From Cunninghamia lanceolata (lineage: Eukaryota; Streptophyta; Pinopsida; Cupressales; Cupressaceae): a stretch of 64,000 nucleotides of DNA. The position numbers were made by a program, and so were the translations under genes. Below are positions 35,444-46,000 of the stretch, in pieces (the first letter of the stretch is position 1; every line of letters begins with the position of its first letter). A model generated the notes under the pieces. It had not been told where the DNA came from, did no database searches, and saw only the letters and a list, made by a program, of their open reading frames with translations. Location: the NCBI GenBank assembly GCA_027924645.1, contig BSBN01001807.1:11736001-11800000 (forward strand), written 5' to 3'.

Positions 35444-37597
35444 GTGTTAATATATCAATTTGCATTTCTTATGTTGAGTTTCAATAATCTTTAAAGAGGT
35501 TATAGAGTGATACTTGAGACAAACAATTACATTTGTACTCTGTTTGTTGTGTTTGGTTTCTATTGATCTTCTTGTCTTTTTGACTCAAGTGGATTGTTAT
35601 TCATAGGTTACTTGTCATTCTTGTTGATCATGTGGATGTAGTTATCATTGAGTTTTCATGTGGTCTCCTAAGTCAACAGACCAAAGGGTTTATCTCAAGT
35701 CTTTGTGTCCTAACCTTTTATTATAAGACTTAAAGGGGGGCATGCATTACAGTTACGTTGTTAGTTATATTTCAAACCTTTTAAATATAATAGTGGACAT
35801 TTAAATTTTAATATGCACATTTTTTTTTGTTGAGAAGGAGCCATCATTGGCAGTAGGCATTAACTCTCCTCTGCCATAACAGCTTTGAGAAGTACTAATC
35901 TTTAATGTGCTTGGTTTTGGGGTATGTGAGGGAGAAAAGGAAGGAGTGGGGAACCATTTTGGGGGGGAATTATTCTTTTTTCCTTGGGGTCAAGGAAGGA
36001 AGGTTGATGGTTGGATTGTAAGTGATTTAGAGGAAGGGAGACTTTGGGTCTGCTCATCATGTTGGTTGAGTATCTTGTTGTTTGGGATGGAGACTAAGAA
36101 TCAAATCACCAACTGGTCTTCTTCAACTAAGCTAACCTTTCTTTGAAGTAAAGCTCCTTGTCATCCATTCTTGTAAAATTACACTGACCATTTTGGTAAA
36201 ACATTTCCTTTAACTTGTGTAACTGTATGTGGTCTTGTGAAAGCCTATGCTAAAGGTTTTAGATGAGGAAAATATTGTTAACTGTGAGAGTTTAGACTTA
36301 AGATCATGGGACTTACGAACTGTGGCAAATTGTTAGTTATTATTTTTTTGATTTCTATCATGAAGGAAGCTACATTAATTTGGTCACAGTTTTAGGTGGA
36401 GTTTCAAACCCTTGCTAGAATTGCTAGAATGCTATCATTGCAACATACCATGACTCTTGAGGAAACCTGGCCTGGTTCATGGTTATCTTTTTTGACATGG
36501 TTGTAAACCCTAATGGTGTTGGTATTTCACCTATAAATGTCCACTCTCTCAATTGTGGATGTGAGGTCTTCTTGGGATTAATAATGCCACTCCTAGGTGG
36601 GGTTTTGGGATGGTTTTGGATCCTTGGTTTGGCTCAACTTGCCCCCCAACACTCCCTCCAAGGTTATGAGGTTTGCATTACTGAAGCCATAATGGAATAC
36701 AATGTTGAAACAACACTACATGATTGTATTTGTTTACCAGTTGACTCTTGGAAAGAATGGGTTTTGTCAATTGCATACAGTTGTGTAACATTGCAATAGT
36801 TGTATTACACTTGTAACTAGAACAATCTATTGTGAAGGCATTCGTTTGATGAGAATGACCTTTGAGTTCATTGTAATGAATTGCACTAACTTAGAAATGT
36901 GATTTCAAACTAGTATTTATTAAATTGGAGACTATTTGTGAACAAATCTATCTTAGTATGGACTTCCCTGTGTTTGAATGATTGAGTATTACCCACGAAA
37001 TAGTAGATATTATGTACTTGTGATCACTGCATCATTTGGATAGAGGACTCATAAATGGATTATAGGACCTTCTATTTCATTGTCCATAAAATCCTAAGGA
37101 TTGATTAAGTTATTGTGCATGGATGTAAATGGAAACTTTAAGCACTCTAAAGGCTTGCTTATTGTTTGCAAAGTAGCATTAATTTCTTATTTTAACTGTG
37201 GAAACATCTTGTGAACAATAGTATGGTGTTGACTAAGGAATTATCTTGTAAACACTAGAAAGGTCTATGCATGTTAATCATAGACTGTAACCCTACATTT
37301 AGAAGGAAATTGTTATTGTAGATGTGTGATATACTGTATAGGGGTATTTGGTTTATGGCATGACATCTTTAGTACGTAGGAGGTACCTTCAGATTTATGT
37401 AGCATCATGTCTGGGCTAAGGTACTGTAAAGTTAAGTGTGCATTGTATGGTGTTATTGTATTGGAGGTTGCTGTATGCAAATCTATAGTGATATAAGGAG
37501 ACTCAACTCTTGTCATTTCATTGCACAAAGTGAGTGACAAAACAACTACCTAGTTTAAAATTGGCCCTTCTTTAAGCAACATATGTAGCATTAAGAC
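35444..37597. other. Non-coding stretch within the CACTA
   Basis: No family recognised; open frames such as 36479-36799 look like chance. It may be intron sequence of the accessory gene that begins at 32.1 kb. Confidence 0.35.
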
Positions 37598-38830
37598 TTA
37601 GGATTCTTGAAACTGAGAAGCATCCTTCTCCCCATACAACCTGCTAACTAGGGCCACTATGTTTTTTACTGAACCCTTGAGGCTGATGGAAGGGTACCAT
37701 TTAGTGTTCCTAGAATTTAATTGTCTAACTCCTCCTCTTGAGCTAATTTCCTTGTATGATGAACTAGATGATTGGGATGACCATCTTGAAGATGTAATTG
37801 ACCATCTTGAAGATGTAATTGAAGACTTTTGTGCTTGTGTAGTGTTGCAAATGTACACTCCATGGGGACAAAACTTGTAGATCTTAGTGTTAATCATGAT
37901 ATAGGCACATTTTTTTTAATTGTTGGTCGTGTAAATGTGAGTTTTCAGCTACCACAAGTGTACTCTTAAGGATAGTCTCGCTAAGGAAAGCATGGATGTA
38001 AGAGTCAAACTTGAGATACATGATCTTGGCTTTCTTCTTGGTATACCTAAAGTTTCTAATCTCTTTGTTATTGAGCTAGATGTCAATTTGAACCAAGGAT
38101 GTGTTTCCAACATTTGAGATGATATCTACATTCATGAGGATGATAAGTTACATCACAATATCAAAAGTTACATAGCCTCTGAGATGGAATTTATCCCATC
38201 CGCGAGGGAGTTAATTTGTTCCAGCTGTTCTGCTAAGAATAGATCACCATATAGGCTTACAAAGTTTGCAAAAGTAGTCATGTCATAGTTTTCCAATCCC
38301 TCTCTGAAGATCTTGATGGCTTCTTCAATTTTCTTCTTCTTCTTGATTACCTCCACGTCGAAGACTCCACAAATGAAACCTTTTTTTTGGATTTGGGTTG
38401 GTGTGCTGGCCTACAATAATAACATCATCCCTGATCCCCTCATTGACCAGAAAACCCATAAATCTTGACACGCTGGCATGAGACCATGTGGCTTGGATGA
38501 CAGTCATGTAGAAATGCCCTAAAAGGACACTATCATGGATATGGCTACCCTGTGTTCCCCTTATCCCTGAAATCTCTTTGAGGGCATTGCGTAGCCCCTC
38601 CTCTTCTATACTAAATAAATGGCCGACTTTCTAGTCCACCAACTCCTCCAAGCACTCGCAGTGGACTCTGAAGTGTTTTCTGCCCGCCATTGTTATGAGA
38701 GACTTCGAGCCATCCTCCTAAAATAGGAAGTTTCTCTCGATTACCTTCCTCGTGACTTACATTATCTGAAAGTTACAGGTTTTATGATGCTTTTTACCTG
38801 TCTAAACTATCCTCACTTCTAGAAAAGGAA
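37598..38830 (-). pseudogene. Decayed unknown ORF, minus strand
   Basis: Open minus-strand pieces 38507-38325, 38356-38168 and 37897-37598 have coding-like composition (MTVIQATWSHASVSRFMGF; KIFREGLENYDMTTFANF; SVKNIVALVSRLYGEKDASQ). They probably derive from one protein in shifting frames. A 21-bp unit (gaccatcttgaagatgtaatt) is duplicated at 37779-37820. The family is not recognised. Confidence 0.35.
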
Positions 38831-39087
38831 TGCTTGATTGACTCTTCCCTAATCAAACCAGACTGGGGACAGTCCTTCCTATCTTCTCTGAGATTTCCTA
38901 TCTTGGAGAAAGCCATGCTCGCCATCAATTCTTCTGAGATCTCCTACCTTGAGTTGTACCTACAAATTCCTAAATCCCTATCATCCTTGATTAACATCTT
39001 TCTTAGATCCTCGAAACACTGCCCTTTGAAAAAGCATTCCTCCCCTGTTTCCTGCTCAACCCCTCAATTCATTAGGAGATCGACGAC

Positions 39088-39664
39088 CCCATTGGCCTCT
39101 CTGTATACATGCATGGTTGACCTCCTTGCCCGTGCTATCTATCTTGAAGACACCCTAAACTTTATCATTGAGATACCTGTTAAATCTGTGCTGGTTGTAT
39201 GCATGTGTTTTCTTGGTGCCTGTAGATCACATATGAATATAGGCTTAGGAGTATTTACAACAACACTGCTTTTTGATTTGGATCCTAACAATGCTGCACA
39301 ACTTATGTTCTTCTCTCAAACATCTATCCACAAGTGGGCAGGTGTGGTTAGGGAAGGAGATTGATGAAAGATAGAGGAATTAAAAAAATGCTCGGATGCA
39401 GTTGGATTGAAGGGCATAAAATGGTACATGCTTTTTTGTGTAGGAGACAGATCACATCCATAGACAAAGGAGACCTATGCAAAGTTGGATAAATTGGCTT
39501 GGAAGATGAAGGCGGCAAGGTATTTTCCAGATTCAAGAATTTACTTAATGCTGTGGAAGGATGGGAAAAAAGAATTATTTATCTGCCACCATGGTGAAAA
39601 GTTGACAATTGCATTTGGTTTGTTAAACATGTCCCATGGAACAACTATTAGACCTTTATCTTAA
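39088..39664 (+). pseudogene. PPR-DYW gene fragment captured in the CACTA
   Basis: Plus strand: LYTCMVDLLARAIYLED (PPR), LGACRSHMNIGLG and FDLDPNNAA (E motif region). A shift at about 39363 leads to RLMKDRGIKKMLGCSWIEG (E+ motif). A second shift leads to LDKLAWKMKAARYFPD and CHHGEKLTIAFGLLN, the start of the DYW deaminase domain with its H-x-E zinc and catalytic motif intact. It stops at a TAA (39662). PLS-DYW PPR proteins edit organelle RNAs; a full gene would be several times longer. Such transduplicated host fragments are known in plant CACTA and MULE elements. Confidence 0.85.
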
Positions 39665-40125
39665 GGTTACTCATGAACCTTAAGATAAATAATTATTAAA
39701 AAAAATTGTGCATTCATTAATGACATGTAAGAGAATTTAATCAACTGCTACTTAAAAACTCTTTAATGTTTCTGTCTAATGCAGGTTATTAGATTAATAG
39801 TGAAAAAGAACATACATTGACCACACAATTTGTGGTACTTAATGGTATGTAATAGAATTTACAATTGATAGTTAAATTGTATAACAAATTTTTTTATGAT
39901 CTTTAGTAACGTTTATTAGAATTGTTGCATGTTTTACATCATTGGAATGACATATTAGCTGTAACTTTTTTGAAATTTTATTATGGTATGTGCACTTTGA
40001 TATGATGTAATATGATTATGGTTTCATTTCATAAGTTGGAATATTAGATATATAACAGAAAAATAAATTATTACATGAAATAAATAATAACTTTTCATTT
40101 TAAATGTTTTTTTTGCAGAACACGA
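39665..40125. other. AT-rich spacer
   Basis: Nothing coding. It ends in a T-rich acceptor-like tract TTTTTTTTGCAG at about 40108-40119. Confidence 0.4.
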
Positions 40126-40331
40126 GTCTTCTAGAAGATGAAGATGATCCTGATGATATAGATCTAGATTATATTGGTTCTGGTATAGATCACATGGTAG
40201 AGGATGATGATGATGCAAATACAAAAGACAACGAGGCCAATGGCGATGATGACGATGACGACGATGATCATGATGATCACGATAGTGATGATGATGATGA
40301 TGATGAGGCAGTTGCTGGTAGTAGCCAGTGA
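40120..40331 (+). CDS. Acidic C-terminal exon (poly-Asp)
   Basis: After a strong acceptor (TTTTTTGCAG) the frame reads NTSLLEDEDDPDDIDLDYIG and continues with (GAT/GAC)n-coded Asp runs to a TGA at 40329. It looks like the last exon of a spliced gene, perhaps the accessory gene beginning at 32.1 kb. The trinucleotide run may simply be microsatellite growth in an acidic tail. Confidence 0.4.
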
Positions 40332-40419
40332 CATTCATGATCATATAGACTATATCATGGATCATTGCTGATATATTGTTATGATGCCTCTTTTCGTGGT
40401 TACTATCATATGTATCATT

Positions 40420-40625
40420 TTCATGGCCTGCAATACCATATTATTGAGTTGTATCATTTTCACATGTATCAATTTGACTTATATCATTTGGACATGTATC
40501 ATCTTGACTTGGATCATTTTAAGTTACATAATTTATCATTTTTACTTATATCATTTGTACATGTATCATTTTGACTTATGTCAACTGTTGGACATATATC
40601 ATTTTGACATGTTATTGAGCTACTG
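40420..40625 (+). repeat. Degenerate 15-bp minisatellite (tatcattttgacatg)
   Basis: About a dozen variants of 'tatcattttgacatg' follow one another just downstream of the acidic exon. Confidence 0.75.
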
Positions 40626-40899
40626 GCATATTTGACTTTCACTTGTTTTAGTTATATATGATGATGATCTTATCAATATTGACTTGTCAATTTATATATA
40701 TTGAAAGTGATCGATGATTTTTGGATGGATATTTATCACGTATGATTATTTTAATTTACTGCTCAGGATGGATGTTGTAGAATTCAATTAAATTATAGAT
40801 ATTTGACTCACTTGTTTTAATTATAGATGATGATAATGTTATAATAATTATCTTGTTATTTTATAATAATTATCTTTTTTTTATATAATTATCTTGTTA

Positions 40900-41765
40900 A
40901 AATGGAAGCAAAACCCAAAGCAACAAAGGAGGTCATAATGGAAGCAAAACTTGGAATCAATTAGGAAGCCAAAAAAGAAGCTATTTTCGACACCATACAA
41001 GAAGCAAAATATGAAGCACGACTGAGAGAAAAACTAGAAGCAAAAATGGGAGCAGACATGGAAGCAAAACTAGAAGCTAAATTGGATGCCATATTCGGTG
41101 CTAAATTGGAAGCAAACCTGGAAGCAAAAATGGAAGCAAACCTGGAAGCAAAATTGGAAGAAAACCTAGAAGCAAAATCAAAAGTAAAACTAGAAGCAAA
41201 CCTGGAAGCAACACAAGAAGCCAAACTAGAAGCAAAATGGGAAGCCAAACTGGAAGCCAAATTTGGCGCTAAATTGGAAGCAAATCTGGAAGCAAAATGG
41301 GAAGAAAAACTGGAAGCAAAAATTGAAGCAAAACCAGAAGCAAAATTGGAAGAAAACTTGGAAGCAACACAAGAAGCAAAACCAAAAGCAAAATCAGAAG
41401 CCAAACTAGAAGCCAAATTGGGTGCCAAAACTGGCGCTAAATTGGAAGCAAATCTGGAAGCAAAATGGGAAGCAAATGGGAAGCAAAATTGGAAGCAAAA
41501 ATTAAAGCAAAACTAGAAGCAAACCTAGAAGCAAAACTACAGGAAAAACTGGAAGCAAACCTAGAAGCAACACAAGAAACAAAACTAGAAGCAAAATCAG
41601 AAGCCAAATTGGGTGCCAAATCTGATGTTAAATTGGAAGCAAATCTGGAAGCAAAATCAGAAGCAACACTAGAAGCAAAACAAGAAGCAAACCTGGAAGC
41701 AAAACTAGAAACAAAATCAGAAGCCAAATTGGGTGTTAAATCTAGCACTAAATTTGATGCCAAAT
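40900..41765 (+). repeat. 12-bp minisatellite encoding Leu-Glu-Ala-Lys repeats
   Basis: About seventy degenerate copies of gaagcaaaactg occur. Because the unit is 12 bp, all frames repeat as four-residue units: plus-strand frames 41046-41516 and 41465-41806 read (LEAK/LEAN)n, an ideal alpha-helix repeat, and the minus strand reads (FAS/ASxx)n. Higher-order periodicity is visible (units with cacaagaa or ttgggtgccaaa recur). It directly abuts the right subterminal region of the CACTA, so it may be an expanded subterminal repeat and not a gene. Confidence 0.9.
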
Positions 41766-41774
41766 CCAGCTATT

Positions 41775-41930
41775 GCTTTCTGGTGCTCAATTTGGCACTA
41801 AAGTAGGCACTAAGTCTGACACAGAAGTAAGCATGCAAACTTGTGCTGAGTTTTGCGTTGGGAAAAGTGTCCAATTCCTAAGCTCAATTGCACTAAATTC
41901 TGGTGCTATTTTAGGTGCTAATTGCCTATT
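41775..41930. repeat. Right subterminal repeats of CACTA
   Basis: Repeated words ggcactaaa, ggtgcta and ttggcacta lie just inside the right end. They are related to those at 13600-13745. Confidence 0.7.
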
Positions 41931-41941
41931 CTGTTGTAGTG
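41931..41941 (-). repeat. Right terminal inverted repeat of CACTA
   Basis: CTGTTGTAGTG, the inverse of CACTACAACA at 13477, is followed directly by the ATT duplication. Confidence 0.92.
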
Positions 41942-42143
41942 ATTGAGGACATTTGTCTTCTCCTTGATGACGATTCTTTTGCTACTATAAAGTTTAGAGA
42001 AGCTTCACAGAGGGCTTCTAGATATTCTTCGTAGTAGGACTTCATGTGGGATTTGGATTGTAACCACATGGCATGCATTGGCATTCCACACATCACTTCT
42101 TTAGACATTAAATTGCCCTTTCTTTGCGTACATCAACTTCTAT
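41942..42143 (+). pseudogene. gag-like CDS of element A, part 2
   Basis: Starting with the ATT duplication, the frame of VDLEDTI (13476) continues as EDICLLLDDDSFATIKFRE and on to DFMWDLDCNHMACIGIPH, with two adjacent TAGs near 42030, ending at a TAG near 42141. The join in frame proves that the CACTA sits inside this reading frame. Confidence 0.7.
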
Positions 42144-42830
42144 AGTGCCAAATTCCACAAATATTCATGAGTCCACATCTTTGACTTAGTCATCATCATA
42201 TTAGCATTTGTCGACTCATAACAATGGCTTGGAGATCCTTGAGTATACTTTGAAGACATCATGGGCATCATCTGCGTCTTTGAATCATGTGCAAAATTTA
42301 GAGGCTTTCATCCTTCTTCTACATGCTCTTATATGGAATGGAAAGATCACTTGCACACTTTTGTGGTTCTATTTCTTCTCAAGGGGAGAAATGGTGTTCA
42401 ATGTCATGGATCATCTTCAACATCTAGCATCGTGCATCTACCAGCACTATACGAGGCATTTTGAGGGTAGGCTGCATGGTTTTTCTTCTCATATCAGTTT
42501 TGGGAGGAAGCATTTCTTTGCATGGAATTTATTCCTTCTCATTTTCTGGGGGGTTGCATTGCCTTCTCTCTTTTCTCTCCTATGAGGAGGAACATCTATT
42601 GTACATTAGTGATAGAAGTAGTCCTTGGGGGGTCATGTTCAGTCCTCCTATCCTCTTCTTCTTATTCACTTGTATAATTTTATCATGCATCATTTCTCTT
42701 TTGGAGAGGGGTTTTTCCCATTGGGTTTTCTCCTTTACTCCACTTATGGGAAATTTGTTTGTACATGAGTACCTAACATGACCTAGTAGTTAGGACCCAT
42801 CATATTTGTATCACTTCTCCCTAAGTATCA
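42144..42830 (+). other. 3' internal region of element A
   Basis: No pol domains are present. The open frames at 42208-42585 and 42461-42781 are not recognised. Confidence 0.5.
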
Positions 42831-42842
42831 CTTAAGGGGGGG
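42831..42842 (+). other. Polypurine tract of element A
   Basis: CTTAAGGGGGGG immediately before the TGTTAG start of the 3' LTR. Confidence 0.85.
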
Positions 42843-43607
42843 TGTTAGTGTGAAATAGTTTTTACCTATCTAGATTAACTAGATCCTATTCACACTATGC
42901 TTAAGTCTCCACTTAGGGACTTTTAGAGTTTTGTCTCACCTCATGTGGTTGAGACATGTGTCCTCACTTTGTGAGACACCTAATGCATGCATATTTTCCA
43001 CATTCTCAAACACATGTCATTTGAGCTAGACAAGTGTTGTACCTTTGGAGTGGTAGTCAGTCATTGTATCCTACCCTCCTACATCCACTACCTTGCCTAT
43101 ATATACAAGTCTTGTTTGTAGATTTTACTTAACCTTTGATAATATAAATTAGGCTTAGTGTGAAATAGTTTTTACCTATCTAGATTAACTAGATCCTATT
43201 CACACTATGCTTAAGTCTCCACTCAGGGACTTTTAGAGTTTTGTCTCACCTCATGTGGTTGAGACATGTGTCCTCACTTTGTGAGACACCTAATGCATGC
43301 ATATTTTCCACATTCTCAAACACATGTCATTTGAGCTAGACAAGTGTTGCACCTTTGGAGAGGTAGTTAGTCATTGTATCCTACCCTCCTACATCCACTA
43401 CCTTGCCTATATCTACAAGTCTTGTTTGTAGATTTTACTTAACTTTTGATAATATAAATTCGGCTTATTTGTGTACTCGTAGCTTGTGGAAGTCCATCTT
43501 GGTTCTTTCTTTTTGATCTTGGTGTATACACCTAAAAATGACACAACTCTGTCCAAATAAATATTCTTAATGTCCAAATAAATAAATAACACTTGGCAAT
43601 CCCAACA
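42843..43607 (+). repeat. 3' LTR of element A, enlarged by internal duplication
   Basis: It starts TGTTAGTGTG and ends CAATCCCAACA like the 5' LTR, but is 765 bp long against 382. A 310-bp tandem duplication (42845-43154 and 43155-43464) and a 69-bp insertion (43523-43591) account for the difference. Confidence 0.9.
43523..43591 (+). mobile_element. 69-bp mini solo LTR of the D/E gypsy family
   Basis: The insert begins TGTATACACCTAAAAATG, like the LTR starts at 47465 (plus) and 52129 (minus), and ends AATAACA. It is flanked by a perfect 5-bp duplication CTTGG (43518-43522 and 43592-43596), and the 5' LTR of A has a single CTTGG at the empty site. It is therefore a TG...CA LTR unit reduced to 69 bp. 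Confidence 0.8.
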
Positions 43608-44270
43608 AGCAGCCCCTAAGTCCTTTATGTCAAACTATGTTGAAAGCTAAGACTTCAAATCATAAATCACATCATTATTGTTACCAAAAATATATATCAT
43701 CTACATATAATGTGATAATACATAATCAATCGCCATCTATTTTATAATAAACACAATGATCCAATTTAGATCTCATAAATCTCAAGCTCAACACAAATGA
43801 ATCAAATTTCTAGTACCACATCCTAGGAGACCATTTAAGACCATAAATTTAAATTTAATGTGCAAATCAACATTTCTTTATCTCCTTCCATTTAGTACTT
43901 AGGCTATATCATGTAGATCTTTTCCTCCAAGTCACCATGCAACAATGTTGTTTTCACATCTATCTTTTCTATCTCTAAATCAAAAGTTGTTGCTAAAGAT
44001 AACGAGAATCTAATAGATGGCAAATTAGCAAATAGGAAAAATATCTCACCAAAGTATATACCCTCAACTTCGGAATAGTCTTTTGGAATCAATATCACCT
44101 TATACTTTTCAATACCACCATCTAAACTGGTCTTCTTTTTTAATACCCATTTGTATCCAACATGTTTTCTTCCTTTTAGCAATGATACCAAGTCTTGTGT
44201 GTCATTCGTCTTCAACACAACCATATCCTCATCCATAGCTACTCTCTAAGACTAAAAATCACTCATATCC
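43608..44270 (-). pseudogene. Copia B pol: first half of reverse transcriptase
   Basis: ORF 44236-43904 on the minus strand reads NDTQDLVSLLKGRKHVGYKW, KYKVILIPKDYSEVEG and EKIDVKTTLLHGDLEEKIYM, covering the finger and palm A region of copia RT (the catalytic Asp in 'IDVKT' is present). Decayed sequence continues to 43608, where element A interrupts; the rest is at 10707-9870. Confidence 0.88.
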
Positions 44271-46000
44271 ATCACCTCCTTCATAGTTATAGACTTGTTA
44301 ATATTAGTAATAAAAGAAAAATATCTTTTCAACTGGGAGTATACTTTTCTAATTGTTGTCTTTGTTGAGTGGACCTCCTCAAGAGCTAAGGTGGAGGTTC
44401 TACCTCCTCTTAGGAACTATCTGAATTATTTGAGCTATCCTCCTCCTTACATGTCCTTCATGAGCTTTTGGTTCAACATTCTTAGTATTTTGGGTAGTTG
44501 AACCACATTTTTCTTCTCATCCTCTTCTAGCTACAACACTATGGAAGAAGGCTTAATGTTTATAAAAATAACACTTCTATTGTATAGAACTTATTCAACC
44601 ACATGATCCTAAAGCTTGTACCCTTTCACATCAACACCATAGCTAATAAATAAACATTTCATTGCCTTGGTCTCTAACTTTGATCACTTCTCTCTAGGCA
44701 CATGTACATATGCCTCACAACCAAAAACTCTAAGATGTTGTAATGAGATTTTTTTCCCATCCATATGTCCATAGAAGTCTTATCAACAAGAGATGATGTA
44801 GGAGACCTATTAGTTAGGTGACAAGATGTAATAACTACTTCTACCTAGAACTTATTTTCCAAGCTAGCTCCACTAAGCATACTCCTAGCCATCTCCATCA
44901 ACATCTTGTTCATTCTCTCTGCAACTCCATTATGCTAAGGGGTATATGAAGTTATCTTCTCTCAATCCCATTCTCTTTACATAGTCTACCAAAATATGCA
45001 AAATAGAACTTATCACCATTGTTAGTCTTCAAAACCTTAATCTTCCTACTATTTTGATTTTTCATAAGATCCTTAAACTCCTTAAACTGACTAAAGACTT
45101 TAGATTTACTTGTAAATAAATACACCCTTGTCCCTAAAAAACATCTATAAAAGATACATATTACAAAGACTTAGAAATCAAAGGAACGTTAATGAGACCA
45201 AATATATCTTAATGAATTAAGTTCAACACCCTAGAAGATTTATGAGAATTAGAATAAACTTGAATGTGGTTATATTTTTCATATACATAATGTTCATAAA
45301 AATCAAATTCAAGAATACAATCATCCCCTCAACAAGATTTTTGTTTTTATGGCCCTTAGACCTTTCTCCCCAATATAGCCCATTCTTTGGTACCATAGAA
45401 TTATTTTATTTGTAACTTACTCTTTGAAGTAAGAGCTCACTTAGGTACCCAGAAAGAACAACCATTATCTAAGTAGACACAAGACTCCTCTTTGCTATTG
45501 GTTTTGGTGGTGAAGGTGTAGATTATGTAGATCTCTTTACTATAGGAATAGAAGAACTATTGCACTGCATAGTACATGCATCTAGTTGAATAAAAGTGCC
45601 CCACATGAACACCCTTGGAATTCACCATAGCTCCTCACACCAACTTACACCATCCATTAGAGAAAATAAGCTACACACTTGCATCATTAAGTTTTCTAAT
45701 TGATAACAAGTTTAGTTTCAAACCAAGGATGTGTAGCACACCATTGATCCCCTTTACTCATCCATTAGGGAATTAAATCTAGACTTTACCATGGCCAAAT
45801 ATGCTCAAATAAGAATCATCACCAAGGTGCACCTTCCCACCATCATGTTCTTCATACTTTGAAAATCACCCCTAATGGGAGGCCATATTGAAAAAAGCCC
45901 CAAAGTCTATCAACCATGCACCTTCCAATGCATGAGTTGTTAAGGTCACAACAAAGGTGTTTGCATCATCTTGATAAGACTTTTCAAATCGTCATCTAAA
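44271..46000 (-). pseudogene. Copia B pol: protease and integrase, decayed
   Basis: Minus-strand pieces in order: WLIDFGAFFNMASH (protease, DSG changed to DFG) near 45925; KVHLGDDSYLSIFGHGKV near 45830; GVLHILGLKLNLLS near 45740; SSRVLNLIH near 45230 and YVSFIDVF near 45160 (integrase core); an NNGDKF piece near 45010; KENGIE near 44985; and FGCEAYVHVPREK near 44700 with KAMKCLFISYGVDVKGYKL. The domain order protease, integrase, RT is that of copia. Almost no long frame remains. Confidence 0.8.

Larger units (their letters stand above)
13477..41941 (-). mobile_element. 28.5-kb CACTA (En/Spm) transposon with cargo
   Basis: The left end is CACTACAACAAATCC at 13477 and the right end is the reverse complement, TCTGTTGTAGTG, at 41941. 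A 3-bp duplication ATT sits at 13474-13476 and 41942-41944. Motifs shared by both ends (ATTAGCWCC; GGCRCTAAA-like subterminal words) and an internal TNP2-type transposase on the minus strand confirm the superfamily. At 28,465 bp it is unusually long, because it contains other insertions, a tandem duplication and apparent captured sequences. The interrupted reading frame of A resumes exactly at the right border. Confidence 0.9.
10708..43607 (+). mobile_element. LTR retrotransposon A, gag-only type, interrupted by CACTA
   Basis: Plus-strand element with 5' LTR 10708-11089, TGGTATCAAAGCC primer-binding site at 11090, gag-like sequence at 13.0-13.5 and 41.9-42.1 kb, polypurine tract 42831-42842 and 3' LTR 42843-43607. 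The internal region adds up to about 3.3 kb once the CACTA is removed and shows no protease, integrase or RT, so A looks non-autonomous (gag-only). The five bases before (ggtag) and after (agcag) match at three positions, a plausibly decayed duplication. Confidence 0.85.

Noticed and set aside
40024..40365. His-rich minus-strand ORF
   Set aside because: Antisense shadow of the (GAT)n poly-Asp exon on the plus strand.
40960..41763. Minus-strand ORFs encoding Ala-Ser-Phe repeats as a protein gene
   Set aside because: They are the antisense of the 12-bp minisatellite; the periodicity alone keeps them open.
42843..43607. Two adjacent solo LTRs or two tandem elements
   Set aside because: There is only one TG start and one CA end; the second copy lacks both termini, so it is an internal duplication.
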